Origin: Bacteriovoracaceae bacterium
GTDB lineage: Bacteria > Bdellovibrionota > UBA1018
Assembly: GCA_947475645.1 (NCBI GenBank)
Contig: CANJNU010000046.1
Span: 1-6,869, forward strand
Direction of reading: 5' to 3'
DNA: 6,869 bases
The notes beneath the pieces were generated by a model, which worked only from the letters and a program-made list of their open reading frames with translations, did no database searches and was not told where the DNA came from. The position numbers and the translations under genes are program-made. Shown here in pieces: positions 1-6,227 of the stretch (the stretch's first letter is position 1; each line of letters opens with the position of its first letter).

Positions 1-366
1 AGCATCGATGCTCATGTCGCTGGTCAGAATGCGTGGCATCAGTGCTTGAACCGAAATCGCGTCGGTTAAGCCATATTCAAGCACCACGTAACTGGCGAGT
101 ACTTTTACATCAAAGCCCGAATCTTGTTCTTTTCCACCGGTCGTGAATCCCTTTGAACCACTGACATAAGCCACTGGGGTTCTGAAACGTAAAACGCGAG
201 CGGGAAGGGTCATCGCTTCGCCCCAGATCGGGCTATAGCTCTCGGCAGAAAGCAACGAAGATTTCGGCGCTTCAGCCTTCAATTCCTCAGCATATCCGGG
301 CGCACTTACTGTAGCCGCACTTGCTAAGAGTGTAATTCCAAAAAATAAATTTGTTGTTTTTTTCAT
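1..366 (-). CDS. Exported protein, probable outer-membrane beta-barrel (C-terminus beyond window)
   Basis: An open frame of 122 codons begins with ATG at 366-364 and runs off the left edge without a stop. Seen directly: a Sec signal peptide, MKKTTNLFFGITLLASA followed by a Tyr-Ala-Glu-Glu stretch, with likely cleavage after Ala27 or at the earlier VSA. The mature part has alternating polar/hydrophobic segments such as LPARVLRFRTPVAY and VLASYVVLEYGLTDAISVQ, separated by Gly/Asp/Lys-rich turns (residues about 75-85). That is the pattern of successive outer-membrane strands. A GGGGA ribosome-binding site lies 4-5 bases before the ATG, which supports this start. It is divergent from the symporter gene across 225 bp. 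The export call is firm. The barrel call is inference, loosely resembling transporter-like or phenol-degradation MetA-type barrel proteins; no specific function can be given from the N-terminal third alone. Confidence 0.75.
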   Translation of the reverse strand, partial: MKKTTNLFFGITLLASAATVSAPGYAEELKAEAPKSSLLSAESYSPIWGEAMTLPARVLRFRTPVAYVSGSKGFTTGGKEQDSGFDVKVLASYVVLEYGLTDAISVQALMPRILTSDMSIDA

Positions 367-591
367 TCTATCCCCACGTTTTACGATTCGTTTCTCATCG
401 CCGCCTCGAGCGTTCAACCTTTTGACCGGTGCTTACCTACATGAGGCAGAAACATGAAATTTGATACAGCGTCCTAAGAGTATGTTTGAGTTTTTTACAA
501 TCCACAACAATTCACACGACGCCGCCTTTATTTTTTTTAAAATCTGATCGATCTGATTGACCTGGAACTTTTTCAAGAGCAGAAATGCTGG
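367..591. other. Divergent intergenic control region
   Basis: This 225-bp stretch separates the start codons of the exported protein (minus) and the symporter (plus), so it must hold both promoters unless transcription enters from elsewhere. The half nearest the symporter is A+T-rich, with T-runs at about 491-496 and 531-538. I tested several TTGACA-like and TATAAT-like hexamer pairs on both strands and found none with good match and spacing, so no promoter is marked. The one ordered element is the imperfect palindrome at 541-558, listed separately. No short gene with a credible ribosome-binding site was found here. Confidence 0.6.
541..558. promoter_or_regulatory. Imperfect 18-bp palindrome upstream of the symporter, possible operator
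   Basis: AATCTGATCGATCTGATT reads AATCAGATCGATCAGATT on the other strand: 16 of 18 positions are symmetric and the two mismatches are themselves symmetrically placed (positions 5 and 14). It can also be read as two tandem 9-mers, ATCTGATCG and ATCTGATTG. It ends 33 bases before the symporter ATG, a usual place for a repressor or activator site acting on that gene. No regulator is encoded in the window, so its role is inference. Confidence 0.35.
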
Positions 592-1827
592 ATGTCAAAA
601 ATTCGCCAATGGATCGGGTCTATCTCCCTCACGCAAATGATCTTCGTTGCTCTGGTTGCGGGCTTTTTCATTGGCGCTTTTGAACCCGGCTGGGTTCCCG
701 CGATCAAACCGTTTCGAGGACTCTTCTTAAATGGCGTAAAGTGCATTATTGCCCCACTGATTCTCTCTACCTTGGTTTCGGGTATCGCAGGAGCGGGCAG
801 CTTCCAGCAGTTGGGATGGATGGGAGTTCGCGCCTTCATCTATTTCGAAGTGGCCACCACTTTGGCTCTCGGGGTGGGCCTTACTGTCGTTAACGTACTG
901 AAGCCAGGCGCAGGAATTACCTTGGCAGGATTGTCTCTCAGTGAATCGGCTCAAAAGGCTGCGCAAACTAAGATGTCGCTTGCAGGCTTTGTTGAACACC
1001 TGCTTCCGACCAACCTGGCCGACGCGATTGTACGCGGAGACGTTCTTCAAATCGTCATCTTTGCCACCCTCCTTGGCTTTGCCCTACTCTCGATTGGAGA
1101 GAAGGGACGCCCGGTCGTTGCTCTCTGCGAATCGCTCGCCGAAGCGATGTTTAAGTTCACCGGATACATTATGCTTCTGGCACCCCTGGGTGTGGGTGCT
1201 GCAATGGCATCGAGTGTGGCTGAACACGGTTGGCAGGTCATTTTCCCTCTCTTGAAATTAGTGGGATCTCTCTATTTCGCACTCGCCCTCTTCGTAGGGT
1301 TTTGCCTCCTCCCTCTCTTTCCTCTTCTAGGAATTCCATTTCGACAATTTTTCAGAGAGATTAAGGGCGCCATTATTTTAGCGTTCGCCACTACCTCGAG
1401 CGAATCGGCCTACCCGATGGCGATGGAAGCGTTAGAAAGGCTGAAAATTCCCCGCCGCATTACCAGTTTTGTTTTGCCGATGGGATACAGTTTTAATTTG
1501 GATGGCTCAACTTTGTACTTAGCGCTTGCCTCGGTATTTGTGGCGCAAGCCGCAGGGGTCGACCTTTCGATCGGAACGCAACTTCTTATGATGCTTACGC
1601 TGATGCTCACCACCAAGGGCGTGGCGGCTGTACCGCGAGCATCGATTGTGGTGTTGTCGGGCACGCTGGCCACGTTCGGACTTCCCCTCGAAGGCATAGC
1701 CCTGATCTTAGCGGTGGACGAGTTTATGGACATGGCTCGTACAGCCGTGAACCTTTTTGGAAATTGCCTAGCAACAGCCGTAGTGGCTCGCTGGGAAGGT
1801 CTAGAGGTCGGCACAAAAGAAGCGTAA
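592..1827 (+). CDS. Dicarboxylate/amino acid:cation symporter (SLC1/DAACS family)
   Basis: A 411-residue inner-membrane transporter of the GltPh/GltP/DctA family, expected to take up glutamate/aspartate or C4-dicarboxylates with H+ or Na+. The length is normal and hydrophobic helices run throughout. Family signatures are in order: the HP1 serine-rich tip TTSSESA (267-273), the TM7 motif NLDGS (302-306), the HP2 tip TTKGVAAVPRAS (from 340), and TM8 DMARTAVNLFGN (380-391). By alignment from memory with GltPh, Asp380, Arg383, Thr384 and Asn387 match D394, R397, T398 and N401; the Arg selects an acidic side chain and the Asp the amino group, so an acidic amino acid is more likely than a plain dicarboxylate. 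Asn391 replaces the GltPh sodium ligand D405, as in DctA-like and other bacterial members. ATG 592 is the only sensible start: a stop lies in frame at 538-540 and no other ATG or GTG/TTG follows it before 592. The ribosome-binding site is weak (AGCAG at 578-582). Confidence 0.93.
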   Translation: MSKIRQWIGSISLTQMIFVALVAGFFIGAFEPGWVPAIKPFRGLFLNGVKCIIAPLILSTLVSGIAGAGSFQQLGWMGVRAFIYFEVATTLALGVGLTVVNVLKPGAGITLAGLSLSESAQKAAQTKMSLAGFVEHLLPTNLADAIVRGDVLQIVIFATLLGFALLSIGEKGRPVVALCESLAEAMFKFTGYIMLLAPLGVGAAMASSVAEHGWQVIFPLLKLVGSLYFALALFVGFCLLPLFPLLGIPFRQFFREIKGAIILAFATTSSESAYPMAMEALERLKIPRRITSFVLPMGYSFNLDGSTLYLALASVFVAQAAGVDLSIGTQLLMMLTLMLTTKGVAAVPRASIVVLSGTLATFGLPLEGIALILAVDEFMDMARTAVNLFGNCLATAVVARWEGLEVGTKEA

Positions 1828-1838
1828 AACCACTTCGA

Positions 1839-2531
1839 TTACGGCTTCCTCATTCCCTTCAAGCCTTCATGCCTTGCTGCATCGGGAATACCCCCTGGAA
1901 CATCCTCGGCCCGAACAACCCCACGAGCCCAAAGAGCCCGCAGCGTTCGTAGCCGAAAATAGGCCTCTAACTGGGCCTGAATTTCGGGCCCCTGATGGGG
2001 GCCTTCAAGAATTCCCAGCGCCCGTGCAATGGCTTCGTAAGTACATACCCCTGATTCATGCCGAGTCTCCCGAAGCCCGTATTCGGTCGGAGGGCCGGGC
2101 GGTAGGGTGACTCGCTTCAAGGTCGCCCAGGCTTTCTCGCGCGCTACAATCTTCTTCGCTTGGCCCCAAGTGCCGTCGGGAACAATGAGATTCACCGGAG
2201 AAAGCCCCTCTCCAAAAAAGAGCACAGTGGCGCCTTCAGAGGGAAAGAGAATCCAGTTCTCGTAATCAGGATGGATGAAGTCTTCTGCTCTAAAGTGCTG
2301 GTCTTTTAAACCCCTGACACGAATCTCACTATTCACGAGCGCACGATTCGCTTGGCGGGCGGTATTCGTGCAGAGACAGAGCTCGGATACGGTCATCACT
2401 AGGCTAACGCGCGTTTTCGTCGTCAAGCGAGGCAAACTCGCACAGACGCAGAGCGTCTTCCTTAGTTCGCACGCGTCACATCGATCGGCTTTGCGTTGCT
2501 CTAATGTCTTTTTGAAAAAACTTCGTGCCAT
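1839..2531 (-). CDS. tapT: DTW-domain tRNA-uridine aminocarboxypropyltransferase (TapT-like)
   Basis: The enzyme family transfers the 3-amino-3-carboxypropyl group of S-adenosylmethionine to a tRNA uridine (acp3U, position 47 in E. coli), in the cytoplasm. Seen in the 230-residue protein: an N-terminal zinc-type cluster CDACELRKTLCVC (C18, C21, C28, C30); a TNTARQANRAL segment (55-65) matching the family's TNT-R motif; the name-giving DGTW (119-122) followed by QAKK; and YGLRETRHESGVCTYEAIA (151-169), the conserved Leu-Arg and CT-x-EA region. The length matches E. coli TapT/YfiP. Start choice: an in-frame ATG lies at 2546, but ATG 2531 has AGGGGAG five bases upstream while 2546 has nothing properly spaced, so 2531 (MARSFFKK) is preferred; the longer form would add five residues. 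It is convergent with the symporter (11-bp gap) and divergent from mrp. The uridine position in this host is unproven. Confidence 0.88.
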   Translation of the reverse strand: MARSFFKKTLEQRKADRCDACELRKTLCVCASLPRLTTKTRVSLVMTVSELCLCTNTARQANRALVNSEIRVRGLKDQHFRAEDFIHPDYENWILFPSEGATVLFFGEGLSPVNLIVPDGTWGQAKKIVAREKAWATLKRVTLPPGPPTEYGLRETRHESGVCTYEAIARALGILEGPHQGPEIQAQLEAYFRLRTLRALWARGVVRAEDVPGGIPDAARHEGLKGMRKP

Positions 2532-2536
2532 GGGGG

Positions 2537-2543
2537 CTCCCCT
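2537..2543 (-). promoter_or_regulatory. Ribosome-binding site deciding the tapT start
   Basis: Read on the minus strand, AGGGGAG is followed by CCCCC and then ATG at 2531-2529. The five-base spacing favours ATG 2531 over the in-frame ATG at 2546, which sits inside the same stretch. The C-run directly after the G-run could form a short GC hairpin with it (three pairs, four-base loop) and damp initiation, but so short a stem is marginal. Confidence 0.6.
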
Positions 2544-2568
2544 CATACCCTAAAAATAACGCAAGTCT

Positions 2569-2578
2569 CTACCAAAAG
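2569..2578 (+). repeat. CTACCAAAAG decamer, copy 1 (upstream of mrp)
   Basis: The exact ten bases CTACCAAAAG occur 42 bases before the mrp ATG and again at 4193-4202 before the PLD-like gene. After the shared ten, the sequences are TATGCGG here and GTGTAAGG there, similar if one gap is allowed. It may be a shared promoter or leader element, or chance. Confidence 0.25.
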
Positions 2579-2619
2579 TATGCGGCAATTGGTGAGTTTT
2601 GGCGTAGGGTTTGGGCATC

Positions 2620-4182
2620 ATGGCATTCTGGAACCGAATCTTTTCAAACTCTTCCCGTACATCTCACACCCATTCCGCATCGTGCGGACACGATCACGAT
2701 CACGATCATGCGCACCATGCGAAGACTGCGGCGCCTACTTCGGCGCGCCTCAATCCAACATCGCAAGCGCCGCGCACCTCTGCGGGGCCCGCGGCGTTAG
2801 CTCAGGTGAAGAACGTGATCGCTGTAGCGAGCGGAAAAGGCGGCGTCGGAAAATCGACGGTCAGCACCAACTTAGCCATCGCGTTGCGCCACTTGGGGGC
2901 AACGGTAGGAATGCTCGACGCCGACGTTTACGGTCCCTCCCAACCCAGCATGCTAGGCGCAACTGAAATGGGAGGCCGCACCACTGCGGATGGAAAACTT
3001 CTGCCCGTAGAAATGCATGGAGTGAAGCTCATTTCGATGGGCCTACTCATGGGCGATGATCGCCCTCTCGTGTGGCGCGCGCCCATGGCAATGCAAGCCA
3101 TCAATCAGTTTTTGGCCAATGTAGAATGGGGCGCACTCGATTACCTCATTATCGACTTACCTCCAGGCACCGGTGACGTGCAGCTCACGATGGCACAGCA
3201 GGCTTCGTTGGCGGGTGCTGTTATCGTCACCACTCCACAAGAGGTCGCGCTCGGAATTGCCAAAAAAGGACTTGAGATGTTCCGCCAACTCAACATTCCG
3301 ATTCTAGGAGTGGTTGAGAACATGAGCGGATTCACCTGCGGCCACTGTGGCCAGGTAACTCCGATTTTTAAAGAGGGGGGCGGATCACTTCTCGCGTCCG
3401 ACTTAGACGTTCCCTTCTTGGGCGCAATTCCTCTCGATCCGCAGATCATGCAAAGTGGCGAGGATGGTATTCCACTCATCGAACGCGGAACCGGATCAAC
3501 GGGGGCACAAGTATTCTTACAGATCGCCGCTCGATTCGATCAAGAAGTTCGCAAAGTGAACGCACGCGGTGCCGTTACTGAAGAACCAAAATCGTTTGGA
3601 CTTACTCCCGATGGAAACATCATGATTCAGTGGGCGAATCAGCCCACCCTGGTTCTCGATGCTTATCGATTACGCCTCAACTGCGGTTGCGCAAATTGCA
3701 TCGACGAAAACACGGGCAAACGTATTTTAGATCCGGCGAAAGTTCCTCAGAACCTCACCGTGCGAAACGTTCAGGCCGTGGGTCGCTACGCATTGACGTT
3801 TGCATTTTCGGATGGGCATTCCACAGGCATCTACCCCTTCAAGAAACTCAAGCAACTCGAAGAGGTGCCTGCGGGCGCCACTTCTGCCAAAGCTCCTGCG
3901 TTTGCGAGCACTCAAGCGGCAATCTCGCCCGATCTAATTCGCAAGATTTTAGACGAACAGGTTAATCCAGGAGTAGCCGCTCACGGTGGAAAAATCGAGT
4001 TCGTCGAGCTTCGTGGCACAGCAGTCGTTTTGAAGATGTCGGGCGGTTGCCAAGGTTGTAGCTCGGCTCAAGCCACGCTGAAGCAGGGTGTAGAGCGAGC
4101 TCTCTTCTCGCAAATCCCAGGTATCACCGAAATCGTCGACGTAACTGACCACTCGTCGGGTAAGAATCCGTTCTTTAAATAA
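2620..4182 (+). CDS. mrp: Mrp/ApbC-type Fe-S carrier ATPase fused to DUF971 and a NifU C-terminal domain
   Basis: A 520-residue cytosolic protein with four parts. Residues 16-33 are a His/Asp-rich tail (GHDHDHDHAHH). Residues about 62-320 are the Mrp/Nbp35 ATPase: deviant Walker A GKGGVGKST (72-80, Lys73 and Lys78), DADVYGPS (100-107), DLPPGTGD (179-186), and the cluster-bridging CxxC at C240/C243 in NMSGFTCGHCG. Residues about 324-415 are DUF971 with NCGCANC (C355, C357, C360) and the GRYAL...SDGHSTGIYPF core. Residues about 434-515 are a NifU/Nfu domain with HGG (455-457) and GGCQGCSS (C477, C480). Mrp proteins dimerise and carry 4Fe-4S clusters to apo-proteins; Nfu domains hold clusters through CxxC, so this looks like a self-contained cluster carrier. 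The usual N-terminal MIP18/DUF59 domain is absent. Start: ATG 2620 is preferred to the in-frame TTG 2611, since GGG at 2613-2615 and AGGG at 2606-2609 suit the ATG better. Confidence 0.93.
   Translation: MAFWNRIFSNSSRTSHTHSASCGHDHDHDHAHHAKTAAPTSARLNPTSQAPRTSAGPAALAQVKNVIAVASGKGGVGKSTVSTNLAIALRHLGATVGMLDADVYGPSQPSMLGATEMGGRTTADGKLLPVEMHGVKLISMGLLMGDDRPLVWRAPMAMQAINQFLANVEWGALDYLIIDLPPGTGDVQLTMAQQASLAGAVIVTTPQEVALGIAKKGLEMFRQLNIPILGVVENMSGFTCGHCGQVTPIFKEGGGSLLASDLDVPFLGAIPLDPQIMQSGEDGIPLIERGTGSTGAQVFLQIAARFDQEVRKVNARGAVTEEPKSFGLTPDGNIMIQWANQPTLVLDAYRLRLNCGCANCIDENTGKRILDPAKVPQNLTVRNVQAVGRYALTFAFSDGHSTGIYPFKKLKQLEEVPAGATSAKAPAFASTQAAISPDLIRKILDEQVNPGVAAHGGKIEFVELRGTAVVLKMSGGCQGCSSAQATLKQGVERALFSQIPGITEIVDVTDHSSGKNPFFK
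2689..2706 (+). repeat. Three tandem CACGAT hexamers encoding His-Asp repeats
   Basis: CACGAT is repeated three times exactly, in frame, encoding three His-Asp pairs in the N-terminal tail of the Mrp fusion. The first copy also pairs with ATCGTG at 2679-2684 across a CGGA loop, giving a six-pair inverted repeat. Such in-frame hexamer repeats can grow or shrink by slippage, changing the number of His-Asp pairs without a frameshift. Confidence 0.6.
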
Positions 4183-4192
4183 CGCACCCAGG

Positions 4193-4202
4193 CTACCAAA
4201 AG
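4193..4202 (+). repeat. CTACCAAAAG decamer, copy 2 (upstream of the PLD-like gene)
   Basis: Exact second copy of the decamer found before mrp. It lies in the 53-bp gap after the mrp stop and 34 bases before the PLD-like ATG. If it is a promoter element, the PLD-like gene has its own transcription start rather than depending only on readthrough from mrp. No hairpin terminator is visible in this gap. Confidence 0.25.
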
Positions 4203-4235
4203 GTGTAAGGTACCGCCTTTGCATCGTAATGAAAG

Positions 4236-6227
4236 ATGGCGGGGCGGGAGTTTGCTTTTGAACGGGCAGCAGTACTGATTGACGGGCAGGCTTACTATCA
4301 GGCTCTCGAAGAGTCTCTGAAGGGGGCGCGCTCGTCGATTATCATCCTAGGCTGGAACGTAGATACACGCATCTCGCTTAACCCCGAAGCCGAACTTCCC
4401 GCCCACCGTGAATCTTTAAAGCAACTCCTGAACCGCTGCCTTGAAAATAATCCCAATCTACACGTTTATGTACTGTGCTGGGATTTTGCGCTCTTTTACT
4501 CGGTCGAAGCAAAGCTACTTCCTCTTCATAAGCGGTTTTTTAAGCACCCTCGTGCGCGATTTGCGCTCGATTCAACCCACCCATTCGGAGCCTGTCATCA
4601 TCAAAAGCTAGTCGTCATCGACAACCATGCGGCCTATACTGGCGGAATCGATCTGTGCGCCAAACGATGGGATACTCCCACCCATCGAACGCGAACATCA
4701 CGCGGAGCAGAGCAAGCGCCTTATCATGATGTACAAACCGTGGTAGATGGCGAGGCGGCGGCACAATTGGGAGCGCTTGCACGAGAACGTTGGGAAGACG
4801 CGACGGGAGAGAAAATTCCCACCCTCCCCACTTCTGCCTCGGCATGGCCTTCATCAGTCACTCCCCACTTCCAAAACTCGAAAGTCATTATTGCTCGTAC
4901 TCGCCCCCCTCGGGCCTGGCCTTACCCCAAAAATGGGACTCAAGAAATTCTGCAGCTATTTGAGGAGTCGATCCGAACCGCCAACCGATTTATCTACATC
5001 GAACAGCAGTACTTCAGTTCTCCTGAAATCTTAAGATTACTCATTAAACAGCTGAAAATAGCCCCTTCTCTAGAAATTCTAATTGTTCTACCTCTTAACC
5101 ATTTGGGGTTTCTAGAAAAGATTTCGGTAGGATGGGTGAGGCAAAATCTTCTCTTGAAATTGAAAAGACTCTTACGCAGAAATCCAAGCTATCAGAATCG
5201 AATTCGAGTCGTAGCCCCACTGAGCAACGGAATACCACTCGCGCTTCATTCGAAAGTAATGATTATCGACGATCATTTTTTAAGAATTGGCACCGCCAAC
5301 CTCAGTCAGCGATCGATGGGATTAGACACTGAGTGCGATCTTGCGTTTCGAGACCATCCCGATACAATTCGCAGAATTCGAAATACACTCATCGCCGAAC
5401 ACTTTCGCTTCCGTTTTGACATTCTTGAGCGTCTTTTTCGGCTCAAGCAAAATGGCCGAATCTTACCCTTTCTTCGAAGCTCAACTTGCGTCGATCTGCT
5501 CAAAGAAACCGAAAACCATCCGATTCGTAATTTCTGTATTCGAAGAATCAACCCTGCGGCCACAGCCTGGGACCCTGGGCTGCCGGCGGAAATTCATCCT
5601 TGGCTTCTTGAGAACACTCGGGCGCCACTCGGGCCCCTGCCGCCACTTGGAAATCACACGCTCAGAAATCTAGGGTTTGCGCTCTGTCAGTCATTTTTTA
5701 ACCGAAGAAAGCCGCGTTCGCTCTGGAAAGAGGGAGTATTCGCGTACTTTCTTCATTCCCAATCGGTTCATCCAGATTCAGTCTTCTACATCATGGCCAA
5801 GCGAAATCGAATCGCGCGAGCGGGGCTGCTCAGTTCGACCAGTTACTTTATGTGCCTAGGCTGGAATTACTTAAAAGGAATGCAGAAACCTTCGCCCATT
5901 TCTACATCACGCAATCACCTCAGTGGAGCATTCCTCCCCTCTTACATGCTGCTGTCGTCCCAGGCAGAGAGATCGCCGCAACTTGCCGAGAGCGCCGGAA
6001 AACAAAGGCTTCCAGTCGAGCAGCTGCTGATGGGCGCCCTGATCGCCCATAGCGTGCGCACATTCACGCTGGCAATTGTACTTTCAAGCCAGGAACGGCT
6101 TAGCCTGCCAGGCCGATACACCCTTTGGGGATTACGAATTCTTGCCTATCGCTGGCTTCTCGCTAGAATTCGAGGATCAAGCCGCAGCCTTCCGCTCGAG
6201 CTGTCGAAGTTCGATGAGGTCGCCTAG
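4236..6227 (+). CDS. Phospholipase D / cardiolipin-synthase-like protein with unknown C-terminal region
   Basis: A 663-residue PLD-superfamily protein. Both catalytic HKD motifs are intact: HQKLVVID (H122, K124, D129) followed by YTGGID, and HSKVMIID (H338, K340, D345) followed by GTANLSQRSMGLDTE. Enzymes with paired HKD motifs cleave or exchange phosphodiesters through a phospho-histidine, typically on phospholipids at the inner membrane. The N-terminus (IDGQAYYQALEESLKGARSSI, then ILGWNVD) and the RIRNTLIAEHF segment after HKD2 are typical of the cardiolipin-synthase-like branch. Many relatives carry a C-terminal VTT (SNARE-associated) membrane domain; here residues about 446-663 show no VTT pattern and are unrecognised, with one hydrophobic stretch (LLMGALIAHSVRTFTLAIVL). 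No N-terminal signal or anchor is seen. ATG 4236 is the first start after an in-frame TGA at 4230-4232; its ribosome-binding site is poor. It lies 53 bp after mrp, and its last 51 bp overlap the opposing protease gene. Substrate unknown. Confidence 0.87.
   Translation: MAGREFAFERAAVLIDGQAYYQALEESLKGARSSIIILGWNVDTRISLNPEAELPAHRESLKQLLNRCLENNPNLHVYVLCWDFALFYSVEAKLLPLHKRFFKHPRARFALDSTHPFGACHHQKLVVIDNHAAYTGGIDLCAKRWDTPTHRTRTSRGAEQAPYHDVQTVVDGEAAAQLGALARERWEDATGEKIPTLPTSASAWPSSVTPHFQNSKVIIARTRPPRAWPYPKNGTQEILQLFEESIRTANRFIYIEQQYFSSPEILRLLIKQLKIAPSLEILIVLPLNHLGFLEKISVGWVRQNLLLKLKRLLRRNPSYQNRIRVVAPLSNGIPLALHSKVMIIDDHFLRIGTANLSQRSMGLDTECDLAFRDHPDTIRRIRNTLIAEHFRFRFDILERLFRLKQNGRILPFLRSSTCVDLLKETENHPIRNFCIRRINPAATAWDPGLPAEIHPWLLENTRAPLGPLPPLGNHTLRNLGFALCQSFFNRRKPRSLWKEGVFAYFLHSQSVHPDSVFYIMAKRNRIARAGLLSSTSYFMCLGWNYLKGMQKPSPISTSRNHLSGAFLPSYMLLSSQAERSPQLAESAGKQRLPVEQLLMGALIAHSVRTFTLAIVLSSQERLSLPGRYTLWGLRILAYRWLLARIRGSSRSLPLELSKFDEVA

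Noticed and set aside
481..522. Promoter-like hexamers TTGAGT and TTTACA upstream of the symporter
   Set aside because: Neither has a TATAAT-like hexamer at 16-18 bases spacing.
573..1814. Several minus-strand open frames (up to 134 codons) across the symporter gene, and a plus frame at 941-1255
   Set aside because: They lie wholly inside the symporter, which has clear family motifs along its length; their translations are low-complexity or Arg/Ser-rich with no recognisable domain.
2275..2553. Plus-strand 92-codon frame opposite tapT
   Set aside because: Antisense shadow of the tapT N-terminal half; composition rich in Arg/Ser with no motif and no ribosome-binding site.
2580..2966. Plus-strand 128-codon frame overlapping the start of mrp
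   Set aside because: Very Arg-rich translation caused by reading the His/Asp repeat and P-loop region one base off; the mrp frame explains the region.
4183..4235. Possible terminator between mrp and the PLD-like gene (GGCTACC / GGTACC elements)
   Set aside because: The complementarity is short and interrupted and no T-run follows, so no intrinsic terminator is supported.
5132..6052. Other-frame plus ORFs within the PLD-like C-terminal region, considered as evidence of a frameshift
   Set aside because: None gives recognisable domain sequence or a plausible continuation; the main frame remains open with ordinary codons to its TAG at 6225-6227.
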